Assembly: GCA_013396915.1 (NCBI GenBank)
Contig: VWZL01002495.1
Location: 186,001-250,000 of the forward strand
Direction: 5' to 3'
Source of the DNA: Stercorarius parasiticus
Lineage: Eukaryota; Chordata; Aves; Charadriiformes; Stercorariidae
Length of the DNA stretch: 64,000 nucleotides
The stretch's first letter is position 1; each line of letters opens with the position of its first letter. Position numbers and translations under genes: made by a program. The notes beneath the pieces were generated by a model that made no database searches, was not told the origin of the DNA, and saw nothing but the letters and a program-made list of their open reading frames with translations. Positions 1 to 15,500 of the stretch are shown here, in pieces.

Positions 1-700
1 TCTTGTGAACTCTGCACTGCAAGTGCTTACAGATATTGTTGGTTAAGTCCAGTGCGGTCCTTCAGCAGACCAGAACTCAAAGAAGCCAAGAGGTTCATAG
101 CTTTGGAAATGATTCAATGTCGTGAAATATTTACTAGTAATCTCACAATCCATAAAAGGTTGACAGCCTCCTAAGTATCACTTGAGAGCTGTGACAAATT
201 TAACATACCTTGGAAACAAGGCAATTGAGACAATATGATATATAGTCCCATCTTTGAAACCTATAGGACTGTGAAATACCTGTTGGTTTTTATTCAAGTT
301 TGAAGACATTCACTAGGACCTCAAGAAAGGCTGCTTTGATACAGCTACATTTTCCCCATTAAACTGAACTTTAACTTATATCTTACAGACTGAAGTCCCC
401 TTGCACATCTCAATTCTTCCGTCCCACTCCACAAACACCTTTCTTACCAATATGCACCACATCCAGAACTGCTCAAAATAAAACCTCCACCCACAAAACC
501 ACCTACAATCTTAACCAGCAATACTTCTTCTTGCCTGACTCCACTGCCAAAGTGTGCCTCTCCCCATATGGCCAGCTGGACTGCCCGTATTTCTTGCAGG
601 TAATGTGAAGCAAAAGAAATAATTTCTTTATATAAGGCACTGCCATTCAACTACTTATTGGCATCTTGTCTCTCGGCAAGGTAGAATTTCACAAAATCAC

Positions 701-977
701 ACAGAATCACAGAATGACAAGGGTTGGAAGGGACCTCTGGAGATCATCTGGTCCAACCCCCCTGCCAGAGCAGGGTCACCTAGAGCAAGTTGCACACATC
801 CAGGCGGGTTTTGAACGTCTCCAGGGATGGAGACTCCACCACCTCTCTGGGCAGGCTGTTCCAGTGCTCTGCCACCCTCAAAGTAAAGTTCCTTCTCATG
901 TTTAGATGGAATTTCCTATGTTCAAGTTTGTGCCTGTTACCTCTTGTCCTGTCGCTGGGCACCACTGAAAAGATTTC
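701..977 (-). mobile_element. CR1 LINE fragment (3' end)
   Basis: The plus strand starts with acagaatcacagaatg, the reverse complement of the octamer-repeat tail of CR1. It continues through the conserved CR1 3' UTR block (ggacctctggagatcatctg) into the last codons of the reverse-transcriptase ORF. On the minus strand, 780-989 still reads as the C-terminal part of CR1 ORF2 (motif [19 protein letters not shown]). It is heavily 5'-truncated, as is usual for CR1, and is inserted in ADAMTS19 intron 2 in the same orientation as the gene. Confidence 0.93.
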
Positions 978-2187
978 CTTATTCTTCAACTGACATTGTA
1001 AGACAATGGATATTCAAGGTATGTTTTAGTCCAGAGGATGTAAATTACATCACTTGTAATCTTATCAGACATTCTCTAAAACAGTAACATGTTGCCAATT
1101 TAGTATCCACTTCTGTTTTTTTAATACCTTAAGAATATTTATTAATGGTCACATACATAAAACATCTCATGTTTATGAAACCCAACTGGAAACACATGAA
1201 CCATCACTTGATTTTAAAATCAATTCAGTATAGCTGTACACTCTGAAGATTACCAGGGTACATTGAATAATACCATTTTAAGACATATCACGTTATATAT
1301 GGCAAAATGCAACACGATGCAGGTATGACTCATTACTTCAAGTCCTTTATTTTTTTCATAAAACTGCTTTAGAAATCTACTAATACTACTTCAACTTTTC
1401 CCTATTATTTCTGTATTTTGCTTAAAAATTAAAAGTTCCAACTCACAGCTCCATAAGAAACCATGTATATTTTATTATATGTGCAGTTAAGTCATAACTT
1501 TAAAAAAAAAAATCCAGGATAGCAAATACTGCAGCACTGCCAAAATAAAGTTCCAACAGCAACATTAACTTTTGCTCAAACTGACATTCTATATTTTTAG
1601 CTCTGCAACATGAATGCTACGTTAACTTTTTTAAAAAACTTTACTTAGATGGAATAGTTTTTCAAGTAAAAACAGAATTCATCTCATTGAGGAGAAAGCT
1701 CTTCCTGCCAGACCTAGAAAAGATAACCTTCTATCTGGCCTACACAGGCTTCTATACCTTTCAGTTTCCGACTTACTGAAGAGTGGTGGAGAAGCGGCAA
1801 ATTTACTTGGTGATAAGAATATCTCACCAGCAACATACTGTTTCACAGCTGTGCTCCAAACTCACTGCCTACAATCTTCCCATGATAGTTTCAGGTTCTG
1901 AATGCTAGTGATTCAGCTGTTAGTGACGTGCCACCTATCTTGTTGAAAGACTCGGGTGCTTCCAATGGCATTTGGCCGAAATACAGCTAAGCTAAGAAAA
2001 GGTATTTGAGTTTCAACTGGGAAGCTGGTGACAGGCTATATTCCCTGCAAGAATCCCACAGCTCTGCAAAAACCTACTCACTTGAATGAGAAGTTCACAT
2101 TTCTTTTCCCTAGCTAAAAACCTGAGATTACAAGGCAAACCTCTACGATTAAACGTGTATCTCTAAACTGCAGACTGCACTTCTAAG

Positions 2188-2210
2188 ACACACACACACA
2201 AAAAAAAAAA
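2188..2210. repeat. (CA)n followed by A tract
   Basis: A short CA dinucleotide run is followed directly by about ten A residues. It is a simple microsatellite with no other content. Confidence 0.85.
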
Positions 2211-5200
2211 GCTACACAGGCTTATTTATACATTGGTCATTTACAGAGTATAAATACTCTTAAGTTACATGGCTAGCTTTTCACATTTGGGATGCATTTT
2301 TAATTTATGCAAAAGGTATCTGCAGAAATGTCTCAGTTCTGTTCAATGTATTCTTTGTGACGGACTTGGATTTTATTGGAAGTTTTACAAAAATAATTCA
2401 GTATAATTTGTATCATTAGGCTACGAAGTCCACGCCTTATAATGATCAGTAGTCACACCTCCGGGATAAAGACTCAGAAGTCAGAATTTTTGTAGGGCAC
2501 GTTGGGAAATTCTCATGTCAAGCTGTATCCTGTCTGCACAGCTGCAACACAATGTCTTTACAGGTAGAGGATGTATTTTGCACACCTATCATAAGGTGAT
2601 AAAACAACAAAAACAGATAGTATGAAATTAACATAAGAGTAGATAGTTGAAAACTGTGATTTTCCAAGCATTTCAGAAAAGCTTTTCAATGCTTATAGGT
2701 ACTTCTCATAAATAACACTAAGCTTTAAACTGTTTCAATTAATTCCAGCTTTAAAGAAAGGAAGGGAAAAGCTGTAAAGGCACATGTATCAACAAAGGTC
2801 TATGTCAAAAACCTATGTGTAACTCTACAAAGTCATAATTTCCTTACCCATGTTTCACAGCTGTTCTGTGTTTCAGCGTTGTCACTTTTATCATAGGTCC
2901 CATGGTATCTGGGTTTACTATAAAAGTTCTCTGGTCTTTTGTTTTCTTCTGTCTTATGGAGCTTTCTAAATCCACAACAATCCATGCCAAAGATGAAAAG
3001 CTGAAGTATTCCCCATGATACAATACATGATTGTCATAATAAATGTGTAATAATAATATCACATTTATATTTCATGGACTTTATACCAAATGGGCTTTAG
3101 CCTACATGATGTATAGTTACGACTCTTTTTAATGAAGATATTACCTAAAAGTGTGTGTTATGAATTGGTACACAATTTGCAAGGGTGAACACAAGGGTAC
3201 AAACACCTTTTTTATTAAAGACTAACACAAATTTCAGAGCAAGTACAAACTCTCTAGTTTCAGCACAGTATATTCATTTTTCATCATCACCATCTTAAAG
3301 AGATACTGTTTAAAAATCTGTAATTTTTGAAGAATAACATTAAAACGCTGAAGTAGTTACTACCTTTGCTTCTCTTGCCATTTTATAGTGTTCTGCAATG
3401 ACTATACACACACAGAAACACACTCCTTACTCTCTGAAAAATCCACATAGATGCAGGGGAATAATTATGTTATTACACAGCAGCAACCACTACGCTACTC
3501 ATGATTAAGCAGGTGTTCACTACACACAAAATTAAATTGCAAATAATATATGTAAAATTTATCAATTCTGATCACTCTCATTTCTTTCAAGTTCCTTTTT
3601 TAGACAAAATTACAAAATGTGATTTCCTAAACTTGTGATGGTGTTTTAAAATCAGATATTCAGTCATTGCCATCAGCAGTGAAACTCATGAACCTGACAC
3701 AAGTCGCTCCAAGTGCCACAGCTTTCTGTGCAATGTAACAGGCTGGTCATCAGGTTCAAGGGACCACCTCTTCACATGCCAACTACTCTCTGTTCTTCTT
3801 ATTAGAAATATCAACTGACTATATACTCTTGCAACAATACTGCCACGTCACTCATGGAGTTCACTTGTTCAGCTTGTGCTGCTGTTCCCAGAAAACTCTG
3901 TACATTTTCAACTACTGTACACTTGCCCTTTGATCTCCAGAAGAACTCAGTAGAACTGATAAACCAATTGTGAAATACTGAAATTTCGTGTTTATTGTGA
4001 ATTTAACACTAAAACAAAGTCAACACCCCATGTGCTGCTTCCGATCTTACCTCCTGTTCACATAAAGCATCCAAGCTGGGATCTAGAACCGGCCAGGAGC
4101 TTTCCAGAAAAGAGGGGGGTTTCCTTTGAAAACACTGAATCATCAAAAAGAACATGCTCTTTATCATCAAAAGCACTGCCTTCTCTCCATATTAATATGA
4201 ACAACAGTCACACCGAAAACAAGGCAAAATTTACTGGAACCCTGCCTCTCACAGTGCCAGCTAAATTTGTGAGAGTGGGACTTCAGAACAATCATACCAA
4301 GTTACACCAAAGGTAGACCTTCCATTGAAAGGCAGTCAGCTTCACAGGGAAAATGAAGTCGTTAAGAAGTGGGAAAGCACAGAACAACAGTCACACGCGA
4401 TAGGATCATTAGCAGTAACATAATTCCTACCATTTGTTATTTCCAATTTGTTGTTTTAAGGTCATTCTTACATCTGACATTCTGTTTTTACAAAAATACC
4501 TTTTTTCATCTCAGTTTCCTAGATGTAACTAGTTTTGTCTGTTAGTCTTTGACGCCACTTACTTTTCCTGTATTGTAAGGCGTACAACATGTTACTAGAT
4601 AGATACAGTAGTGAAAATTGTTTCTCTTAAGTAATGTGCCAGCACATTCATTACATCATGGAAGGTTCATTACAACATCGTGTATAAGCTCTCATAGATT
4701 CTCCTTTTTGAAAAAAACCCAAACTTTAAGAAGTTGTTTACTGAAATCAAGCATATGTTATTCTTTTCACAGATTTATTGCTTCAACAGCACATTGTAAA
4801 TGCACTCCACTGTACATTCTTTTTTTGGCAGCAGATACCCAGATATATAGTTTAATTGTAGCTCGCTTTAGTCAAATTAGTTGTGTCAAAACACTGGAAG
4901 AGGCTCAATGCTTTAAAACATAGAACTCATCCCAAACCCTTTTAAGTCTTGCACTGAGAAGGCACAACATAACTTAAACATACAGAAAAAATCTTAAATC
5001 ACTAGTGCACCATAACTCAAATTTCAAAATATTAAATGTTAAAAGGAGGCAAATAGGACACTGGTGTTGATTTAAACCCTATAGTTCTTAAGACGACTCT
5101 GGAACAACTGCAGAAACCTTTACAAACAATCACTACCCTACACGCACTGTCCCATGAACTAGATGTGTGTATGCTGTTCTTTTTCTCCAGAGAGACAAGT

Positions 5201-5823
5201 CTAATCTGTTCCAATTTGAGGTAGCTAAAGTATCTTTAATGGTAATTCATTAAAAAGTACTACCATAAGGCAATTCTAAGTGCTATTTTCAAACGCTTCA
5301 AACAGAAATGTAATAAATATGAATTACAAACTCCTCAAGCTAAATGTACCATTCCTGTTGCATGTTTTTCTGAAAAAAATAGATGGCAACCAAACCAACT
5401 GTGTCTAACTGCAGATAACTTATTCCCAATGTGTCACATGAAGATAATTCTGTTACCTAATGACTTGCATTATAGATGCTACCTCAGATAATTCAAAATT
5501 TTGGGGGTTGAAGAAGTATGACCAGACAAGGAATGTCATCTATGAGCCAGATAAAAAGATAAAAGAACAAGGATAACCAACAAGAGCTCCAGCAACTTTA
5601 CTGAAGCCACAGAACGACGGAAATGGGGGGGATCTCATGGAGATACCAATCATTCATGTGAGCTCATTTTAGTGCCATCCAATCTATACACATAAAATAT
5701 ATGCATAAATTTATATTTATGAATAGTTATCAGACGGAACCTCATGAAATTCAGCAAGGATGAATGCCAAGTCCAGCCCCTGGGACAGATTCACCCATTG
5801 CACTGGTATGGACTTCCCATGGG

Positions 5824-5842
5824 TGGATGGATGGATGGATGG
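5824..5842. repeat. (GGAT)n microsatellite
   Basis: Four to five perfect copies of the tetranucleotide tgga/ggat lie in intronic DNA. Confidence 0.9.
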
Positions 5843-8800
5843 CAAGCAGATCTGCTAAAATGGACCTGATGGTCCTCATGGGCAGCAGGTGGAGCATATA
5901 ATACAACAAAGGGATATATGCAAATAAAGAGAAAAAGCTTAATGAAAAATTTACATAATCCTACTGATGTGTACCATACATTCAGAAAGAAAGAAAATTT
6001 ACTCAAATATCTTTGTCCAAAGTATGAAAAAAAAATCAACAGTGCTGCAATCCTGCATGAATAATAGAACATTTCTACCTACAAAATTTCTAAAAGAAGT
6101 AACAGCTCGTTCAGTTCAGGCTTCCTCAGTTTAGGATGAATAATTCATACTACTCTGTTCTTCCAGAATTTGTTTTTTTCTGGTAATAACAGCTGATCTA
6201 TGCCACTGCCTACATCAACATCACCACCTCTCACGGAGGGGACATGTACTTGGCTGTGACGTTGTACTAAGTTGATACTGTCCTGATCTCTAAATTCTAG
6301 TCCAATTTTATTATTTACTTTTTCTCTGCCTTTGTTTTAAGTTTTGAATTCTAATCTTGCTCTGTCACTGACTTGCAATATATATTTGACCAAGATATTT
6401 ATGCTTATGTATTCTTAACTAGCATTCAGCTTGGGGAGCGTATATCTATATGCTGAATACTAATAACCTGAGAAATTCAAAACTAGTTAAAATTTTGACA
6501 TAAACCACAATTTAACGCCTATCTTTCAATTGCAACATCTACAAAACAAACAACTGCAGTTGCATGCAAACACACATACATGAAAAATGTTTGTCAGAAG
6601 CATAACTACTCTAAATGCCTCTTTTGTTCCTATTACCATGTTGCACAGCTAAAATTACTTTGTAAATAAATGTATTTTCTTGCTAAACTGGAGCTACCTA
6701 GGTTCCAAATACACATTCTCCACAGCCATACATCTATTAATCTATCAAGTGTTTAGGCTCTACATCCTTTAAACAAAGTGGGAAAAATGAGGACGGGAGA
6801 GAGAGAGACAATATAGAGATGATCTGGATTTTGAATTTACAGTACATGAAACTCCATTTTCTTTCACACACACAGTTTCCTGTTCACTCAAGAAAAGTAC
6901 TCCACAGATAAATCTTTAAAATCATAAATTCAAAATTATTAACACCTAAAGATTTATACTTAGAAACCACAAACTAAGATATGCAGACTTACCACAGGCA
7001 TGTTCTTATTTCTTCTCCTTATACAGCACTCTGGAAGTTTATGAGGTACAGAAAGCCTATTACTCTTAGCACAGGTAACTTTATTTTATAAAATTCTAAA
7101 ATGAAATTAGCATTTCTGATCCAACTACAAGGCATTGTCGAAGTCAAATTTTACATTACATATGTGACAGTCAATTTAAAACCTATTTTCAAGACACACT
7201 GGGTTAAAGACACACTGAAAAAAATTATTTTTAAACTTAAATTCAAAAACTGTACTGTATGCATTTGCTCCAGGTAACTATGCAAGGACTGACTAATACC
7301 ACTATTGGCAAGACAGACTTCATCAGTGGTACAGCTATTAAATGTGCAGAATACCCATAACTGCAAACCAAGCATACTCTGCAATCCTTAAGAAAACAAA
7401 TATGATATTTTCAACTTTAGATGCCTAAACCAATATAGATTTTATGGCAACCATAACTATGTCACAAAAGAAAACATCACCTATTCTCCCAACCCGCCAT
7501 GTAATAAACTGCTGCTCTCTCTCTGATCATTTCTCCACTCACTAGCTCCTACTCATTATCTCAGAAGGCTGAACTGATTAGTAAAACTAGTTAGATTCTG
7601 AATTATTCTTTTCTCTCTAGTAGTTTTGCTTCTATTACAGAAAAATAGCAGCTTTGAGGAAGGGCTATAAAGCCTTAAACGTTGTCTGATTATTCCAATG
7701 ATGTAAGATGAATTAATAAAATAGGTATCTTTTGCTCAGAAACCTTGCCTAACTTTAAGTATTTATTATTTTTTCAGACATTAGGACCATCCTGTGTCTC
7801 TTTCAAAACCACTGTGTTTATGTCAACTATGATTAAGTCCTGATACTGTGGTAAGAGTGTAACCGTATAATTGTTAAGATCAGAAGAGACTTTCTCAATT
7901 TTACAACATTAAAAGGGAAGACAAATGAGTTTTTGTTATGGAAAAATCATTTCATGGATGTCAGCCTCAAAACCTTTCATCTGCTCTGGTCAATATATGG
8001 TCAATAAAGCGAGATACAGTATTCCACCCTCTCTGTCTAAAAACCTAAGCAGATACAGATCTGACTTCATACCAATTTAGATCAATGGTACTACTCTGAT
8101 AGTAAATATAAAGTTATGTTATATGATCAAGATTCTGATTTTATGGTGTCTAGACAAATTCACTGCCTATATCTTTATGTTACAAAATTAATTTATTAAA
8201 AAAATAATAATTAATAAATGCAGCTAAAGCTCATACAGAGAAGGAAAATAGAAGGCAATATCTGCGCGAAATTAATGAACTGGCCACCTAGCTTATTCCT
8301 CTTCACTTACATGAAAAAAACCTATTAATCAGAAACTAATTAAAATGGAATTTATTATTCTACTAAGAGAACACATAAACCTTCTGTACTTACAACTCTA
8401 ACTGTTCAACTACAACCAGAATCTTTGGGGTTTTTTTTGAAGAAGTTCTTTTGGCAGTCTCCCAGCATTTTGGCCTTCAGTTTTCATATTTTGATCTGCC
8501 CTTATGTAGGCCAGAGAATTACTTTTTTATTTTTATGAGTTCTCATTTTCCTGTAGGCCTATGTTTCAAGAAGCTGGAAGACATACTAACAAAACAGCAA
8601 CTCGCAAGGGCCACACTTTCAGTTTGGTTCATCAAAAACACAATGGTCAGAGCTGACCATGACTCAAGCACAGTTTCCAAATGAACTAGAGGAAGTAACT
8701 GCCATTACAAAAGGAAGCATTAACCAACTACCAAGGTTGCGAAATCAAAGGAAAAAATTCAAAGATACCAAAAGCTTGAGTCCTACGGACAAAGGTCTTC

Positions 8801-9495
8801 ATTTTGTCCTCCACACAATCATACATTAAACTGGTATTTTATGTGGCTGCATGACTTCAAGTCCATTGTTGGTGTATGCACTGACTGACTAATGAATGAA
8901 GATGCTTCCTGTCTGTTGCCTGAAATGTTCTGGAAAGCCTTATTTTATTTTGCTTCAAAAAGTATGTTGGAGCAACATGCTCAACCAACCACAGATGACT
9001 AATATAGACCAATAAAATAAACTACAGTCAAACTGAAAACTAAGATACAATTATACTTGAACAGCTCTTTACTTGCACAATTTAAAGCAAAACTGGCATA
9101 AAAATCCATTTTTAAAACAGCCACCTGACCTGTAAATTACTTCTATTATGTTGTCATAACTGAGTGATGCACAATGTCAACAATCTCTTGGGTTTGCTCA
9201 TCAAGTATATGCTATATGAAATGGAACACCACCAATGATTTACCAAAAAAAAAAATCACTACCCCAACCATATCCCCTTTCTAGAACAAATACAACAGCT
9301 TCTCTAAAGGAAGCCAGGATTTAAAAAAATACATTCTATAAAAGTAAAGTGAAAAATTCTTTACAATGAACTGGTTTAGTGATATTCCAGATCATTTCTT
9401 ATATAACAACTTTTTGGTAATTATTAATATTGTATAAGAAAGTCCCTTTGCATAGCTAATCTAGTTTTCTAGCATTTCTAGTCCTAGAAAAAGCA

Positions 9496-9530
9496 ACACC
9501 TATGGAAAAATATCACCTATGGAAAAAATC
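9496..9530. repeat. Short tandem duplication
   Basis: The unit cacctatggaaaaa occurs twice, separated by only a few bases, within intron 2. It is a local slippage or duplication event. Confidence 0.7.
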
Positions 9531-12500
9531 CTCACAGTTAAAGACTCAGTGCTTGTAAAGATGTGTTTCTCTAGAGCATTTTGGTGTAATATAAGTAACT
9601 TTACCACCTCTTGTGGTAAGACTGAAAACCACTCTTTTCGAGTATGAACCAAGCTGCTGTACCTTTAGATAATGATACTGCATTAACCCCATTTCTTCAG
9701 TACAAGTCCACATTTAATCTCGTAAGAATCTGAAATACTATTTTATGCAGGCAAAAATATAATAGTACACAAAGGATGAGCTCAAAGCATTCGACACTGG
9801 ATCCCATGCGGGAGATGTAAATGGAAAATAACAGCAACTGTGTCTGTAACCTACATCAGGTAAAACACCTAGACTAGTATCAAAAAGACCAACCCAAGAG
9901 ATCTGAGTTTAAACTGATTCATCCGTGTAAAACACTCAAACAGTGCATACCAATGAGCTACCATTGTTGAAACCCATGTGCTTTCATTGTAGCCACAGAG
10001 GGATGTGGCACAGCTCCAAAACCCGCCCATGATTGCCCATGGAGAAATTTAATCTCTGCTAATCCTTATTGAAATATCTATCCATGACTCCATTATTTCG
10101 GTTTTCTTCTGAGAGAGGGGCTGAATGGAATTCAAAGACTATTTAATTCAAGGCAACACTCCATGAAACTCAGTTTAGTTCAAATCTAAAATTTGCCAAA
10201 ACTACTAACTGGAAAACAGTAATTCAAGAAAGGAAAATAAATTATATTTATGGGCATAAAACTATGATTCAACAAATCAAGTTAGTACATCTATAAAATA
10301 AAGTTATGGTTAAGACTTTTTATAACTCTATCTAGAGTTACATTAATCCAAAACTGGTGGTTTTAAGAGAAATAAATAAGACTCTCACAATTTATTATCA
10401 TTTTAGATTGACATTGCTTAAATACGTTAAAAATATATAGAAGTCATACACTTCTGTGACTCCACTCCTAACTGAAATTCATATCTCATTTTTTCTCCAA
10501 ACTATGCATAGTTTTTTTGCTTTTAACTTCTAAGCCCAGATTCTCCTTTCCCTTTTTGGGGAAAAAAAAATATTAATTTACCTTTCGTTGTACATAGAAA
10601 CTAAAGTTCTGCCACCCTCATGAAAGAAGGAAGAGCATCTAATTATTTTTCAAGAACTATTATTTTAACTATAAGGAAAAAAAACACAGATTTTGGAAGA
10701 AGGCTTTTTTCCTTTTTTTAAAAGCTAGAGAGCTTGATTTTATGTGCTTAAGAATACAAATGGTGAGCAGAATAGAGCTCTTGAACCAAGTAGCATCAGT
10801 CTGACTGGACACTTTTAAGTAAATATGTTTATATGAAACAAGCAAAAGATCAATCACCAAAAATGAAATAAGAAAGGAAGGAATTATTTCCTTCCATTGT
10901 TTCCAATGCAAATAATTTAGTATTAGAAGCAAAAAAACCACAAATGGATACAGAAGAAATTTTTGTTATTACACTTCCTTAGATAGGTTACTACAGAAGA
11001 AACAGGTGATCAGACAGAAAAAGGGAAACATGCTAGGACTATCAGCCAGAAACTGTAAAGCTACATTTTTTATGTGTGTCCCTTTTAGTCTATAAACCCT
11101 CTTCTAGTTTTAACTACCTCACTCCCCTCATACATTACTTACTAAATGTTTCCGGTGGCGTCTATTTATGTCACGGAGGGACAAAAGAGACTGGGGATCT
11201 ACCTAGGCATAAAATCACCTAAGCAACTTCCCATCCCCTAACTTGCAACAAGCTTGTAAATTCTCAGGAGATTAAAAAAATTGCTTATGTTAGAAGAGTT
11301 TCACGCGGAGCTTACAACAGAAGCATAGATCCAGACAGCTTTATGCTCAGAAACTATTTTTACAAAGCAAATTAGGCAAAACCACAATTAAATATTAAGT
11401 CCTAACGATATGTCTACAAACCTGTCTTTATGTTCCCTGCACATACTAAGAACAAGAACTCACCCTTCACCCACAGCTGTGTCCTAGAATAACAAGCATT
11501 CAGCTTTTTTTTGTCTCCTACTGCGTCCCTTTTTTCCTCCTGTCTCTCATCTTCAGAAGAAAAAGCAAAGCACTTCATACAAGAAGCCCCTGAAGCAAAG
11601 TTACACCGAGTTTTCAAGTCTGATCTCCAGGCTAACCAGTGTTCTCACTGACAAAAAGAGCACTGAGAAGTTTAACCTTATCTGAAGCACTGTTTAACAT
11701 TTCATATAAAAGATGGCATTAATAAAATGGCTCTAGCTATTACTTGGGCACTTCCCCCAGCCAGCACCCCCTTAAACCCAGAGGGATGTAACAGGACATA
11801 TACTCTGTACTGCATCATAAAATGTTGTCCCCAGCTGAATTAACATCACATGCAGAAATATACGTATTTTCCTTAACATACTGCTATCTAAATAAGCTTG
11901 ACCTGACTTGACCTAGTTAAAACTTCTGACATCTAATGAGAACTTAAGGTAGCACAGCTGAGATCATAAAACAAGCATATGCAATTGTTGGAGGATAATC
12001 ACACAGAAACTAAATCACTTCACAAGTCAGTTTTGGGCACATTTCTACATTTTTGGATGTAAAACTCATTCAGAAAATAATTCTGACTGAAGTACTGGTC
12101 AATCCAAGAAAAACATTCACAGCACAGACTTCCAAAAAATTTTACTTCTATTCACTTACGTGCAGATGCATGTATTATTAGCAACTAATGTTATGATATC
12201 GATTTATCGTTCTGAATACATTGTTCTGCCATTAACACTAGATATGTTATTCATTCTTTCCCTTCTAAATATTTATTTGCTTATTTTATGCCATTATTAG
12301 AAGCAATAGAAATAACCAAGAAGACCAGATTGTCCAGGCAGTGACAGGTTAACAACAAAAGGTTGACTGAACTGCTAACGCACAACAGATGTACATCTGA
12401 TTTTAAATATAATATAGATATTTTGGGCTATTGGTTTATAAAAGTTTGACCAACTATGGTCTGGATATGCAATATAACACACACATGCACGTGCTTGGCA

Positions 12501-15500
12501 TATTTCACACTATTTCCATTACGTTGCTGCTCGTGCTAAACAAGGTGCAACCAACCAAGCCTCATGCGATGTCCCCAAAGTCATCAGCGAGAGACCTGAG
12601 CAAACTAACGAAAGGCACATGCTCTACAGAAGAACTTCTGCAAACATCTCATTCTCCCTCAAAACCCAAATGGCTTTGACTCATCCCTTTCTACCCTGGT
12701 AGATCTCTCTATCACACAGCAGAGAGATGTGCATCATTTACGTGCTACCTCTACCTGACCGTCAATTTTCACAGATGACTCCTTGAATATCATCACCTAC
12801 CATCAACCCCACAATGACTCCCACACCTGATGCTTTCTGTTGCTTCCTCCCCATTATCCAGCTCCCCTATTTTTATGGTATTACATCTTGGAAATCACAG
12901 ATACGCCTATTCTTTCCCCTGTCACAATCTGTTATTAACTACCAAAAAAACACTCCATTCTTGCAGGTCCAAGAAATCTTTTACAAAGAAAGACAAAGAA
13001 CAGTGCTTTTAAAATAAAATTACAAGGGTTGCAACACGGACAACATTTGTTTCTGTTAAAAATCCTGGTTCATTTGCTATAGAAGAAACAATCGGCACAT
13101 ATAATGACATATTAATAAAAGTCAGGGATACAAGACTTGGAGAAAATGCGAATTTCACTAACCTTAACTGTTGTAGCTGGGAGAGCCTCAGTGCTCTGTC
13201 TTTTCTTTTTAAAGCAGTTACCTTCAAATCAGGGGATCAAAACTTTACTATTTAATTAATACAAAAACTTTACTAATTAATAGACTTACCCAGTTTTTCT
13301 GATTTACCATCTCACTTTTGTATCTTGCACAATAAACTTGATAACTTTATACTTATTAATAAGAGAGCAAAGCTGCTTTCTGTTCAGGGCTGACACTTCC
13401 CCTTATGCCCTCCCTCACCCACTTATTTCTACTGATGACAAATTTTACATTGCCCATTTAAAGAGGTTTAAAATACAAATAAGGCATACGTTAAAGTCAA
13501 CAAAGCAAAACTTGGTGAACTTGTGACCTCTCAGAAAGCAATACTCACAGAGTACCGTCTTTCATGTATTTATTTCTGTCCCTCAGCAAAATTTCATTTA
13601 TTTAACAAACTTGCAATGCAACAGTAGGCAGACTGTGCACTAACTAGTTTAGAATTCTAAATAGGCAACTGAAAAAGCCTCCAAAAAATCCACCTGTGAT
13701 TTCCCACATCTTTCTGTTTTGAGTTAGCCCTAGTTTTTAAAAGGAGGGGATCCAAACACATATTTTACTGCTTGTATTTGTCCTTTCTTTCATTTAAGAA
13801 TCCCAGGAAGCTGGGTGTATATAAGGAGGGACTGTGTACTTCATTTCATCCTGGCAGCCTTTAAGGATAATCCTATTTAATTTTGTAATCCTCCTCCTGC
13901 AATGTCAAACTTTAGCCTGTATGTATCAAATGGACCATGAATATTGCTAACAATCGTTTTTCTTTCTCCTTTTATCAAAAATTGTTGCTGATCTCTGCTT
14001 ACCCTCAGCACAAAAGAAACCATAATTGTCTCCAATTTCTTTTGGAAAAGCACTTGGTGTGGAAGTTACTCAATATCAATGTGTAACTGCAACATCACTG
14101 AAGTGGGGACGCAGGGGTACTGGTTTTGGCTGACAAGAGGCTTGGTATTTAACCCATTTCCGTCTCATACTGTATGGTTCAGGATGTGTAATGGGGTAGT
14201 CGCCCTCCAGCTTGATTGAAGCAGGAAGTCTATTAAGAAGCCTCAGAGCCTTACACCAGGAGATCACAACCTGTAAAAGCACAGCTTCCCAGGGCAATTT
14301 ATGAAGCCCGTGAGTTGCTCCTGACCACCTGCTCCAAAAGCCCCAAAAAAGCAGGGATGCTCACAAAAGCAAGGATTTGCGTTGCTTGCGCACTGCACAG
14401 CAAATTTCAGGCTCACTATTCACACCCAATGCAAACAACCTACGTACTCCCAATCAGTGTGATCCCATGCCAGGAAAGGAGTTGCAGCAGGTTAAGTATC
14501 GCATTGCCAGTGAAAGAATCCGTACAGCCAACAGGCAGAAGTTTAGTATGGCTCTCCAAAACTGTCCAAGCTGTCCAAAAATTCAAGTATAGTCAGACAC
14601 CAGTCTCATTGCAGGATGTGTAACTAAGAACGATGTTCGTTGGGAGTTTTCCCATATAAAAACGTCAAAACACTGTGGTTTAAATCCTTCTCTAGGAGGA
14701 AAGATGTCAAAACAAGGATGGAGCCTCTTCTCAGGCTGAATCCTATCCTCAAAAGTGACTGTGTGTAGAGCTTTAGAATATATATTTTTATTTTATTACT
14801 ATTGTTCTGTTAATATTTCATTCTGCTTGTTCTGAGAAAACCTGTAAAGTCAAGACTATCCTTGATGGATAGGTACAAAATAAAAAATTCTAGTTTTGTA
14901 GAAGCTCTATTATGTGTCCTGAATTTTAAGGGTCATGTGAATTTAGAACACCCTACAAAATCTAAAATATTTTGAATCCATCATGTGCCATTCCCTTACT
15001 ATTAGTTAATAGCACTCATCTTCAATAGACAGTTTGCGTCAGAAATAAAAAAAACACACATTTCCTGTAACGGTGCTTCAGGTTTTTTTCAAATCTTGCT
15101 TAAGTAGCATGCAAGCATTCCATTAGCCAAAGAAGGCACACAGTTTTTTTCACATACTAATTTATTTCAGTTTTATTGTAAAGGTAGGACATTACCATCA
15201 GAAGGATTTGTTAAAATGCTGTTGTCCAATGATGTTTGGCACTTCTCTGCATGACACAGAACAACTGACATCCACTCTTCTGCCAACGCTCGCAGCATTG
15301 CTTTGGATAGTGCTCTTTAAATGCATGTGTAACAGCTAGAGTAAATCTGTGACTACTTGTCTATAAACTACTGATCAGATTTTTACATATCTGCTTGTTA
15401 ACAGCAATGAGGCCTAAGAAAAGCACCATATACTTCTCTAGAGAAAGCTCTTCCCTGGATCGGATTGGAGATTTGTCAAGACTTGTTCCCTCTCAAGTCA

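Noticed and set aside
2844..3062. Minus-strand 72-codon frame ending at a good donor-like site (AACATGG|GTAAGG)
   Set aside because: I tested it as a possible ADAMTS19 exon. Apart from an isolated N-x-D-T-M match, it does not resemble the prodomain end or the catalytic domain, and it lacks a clear acceptor.
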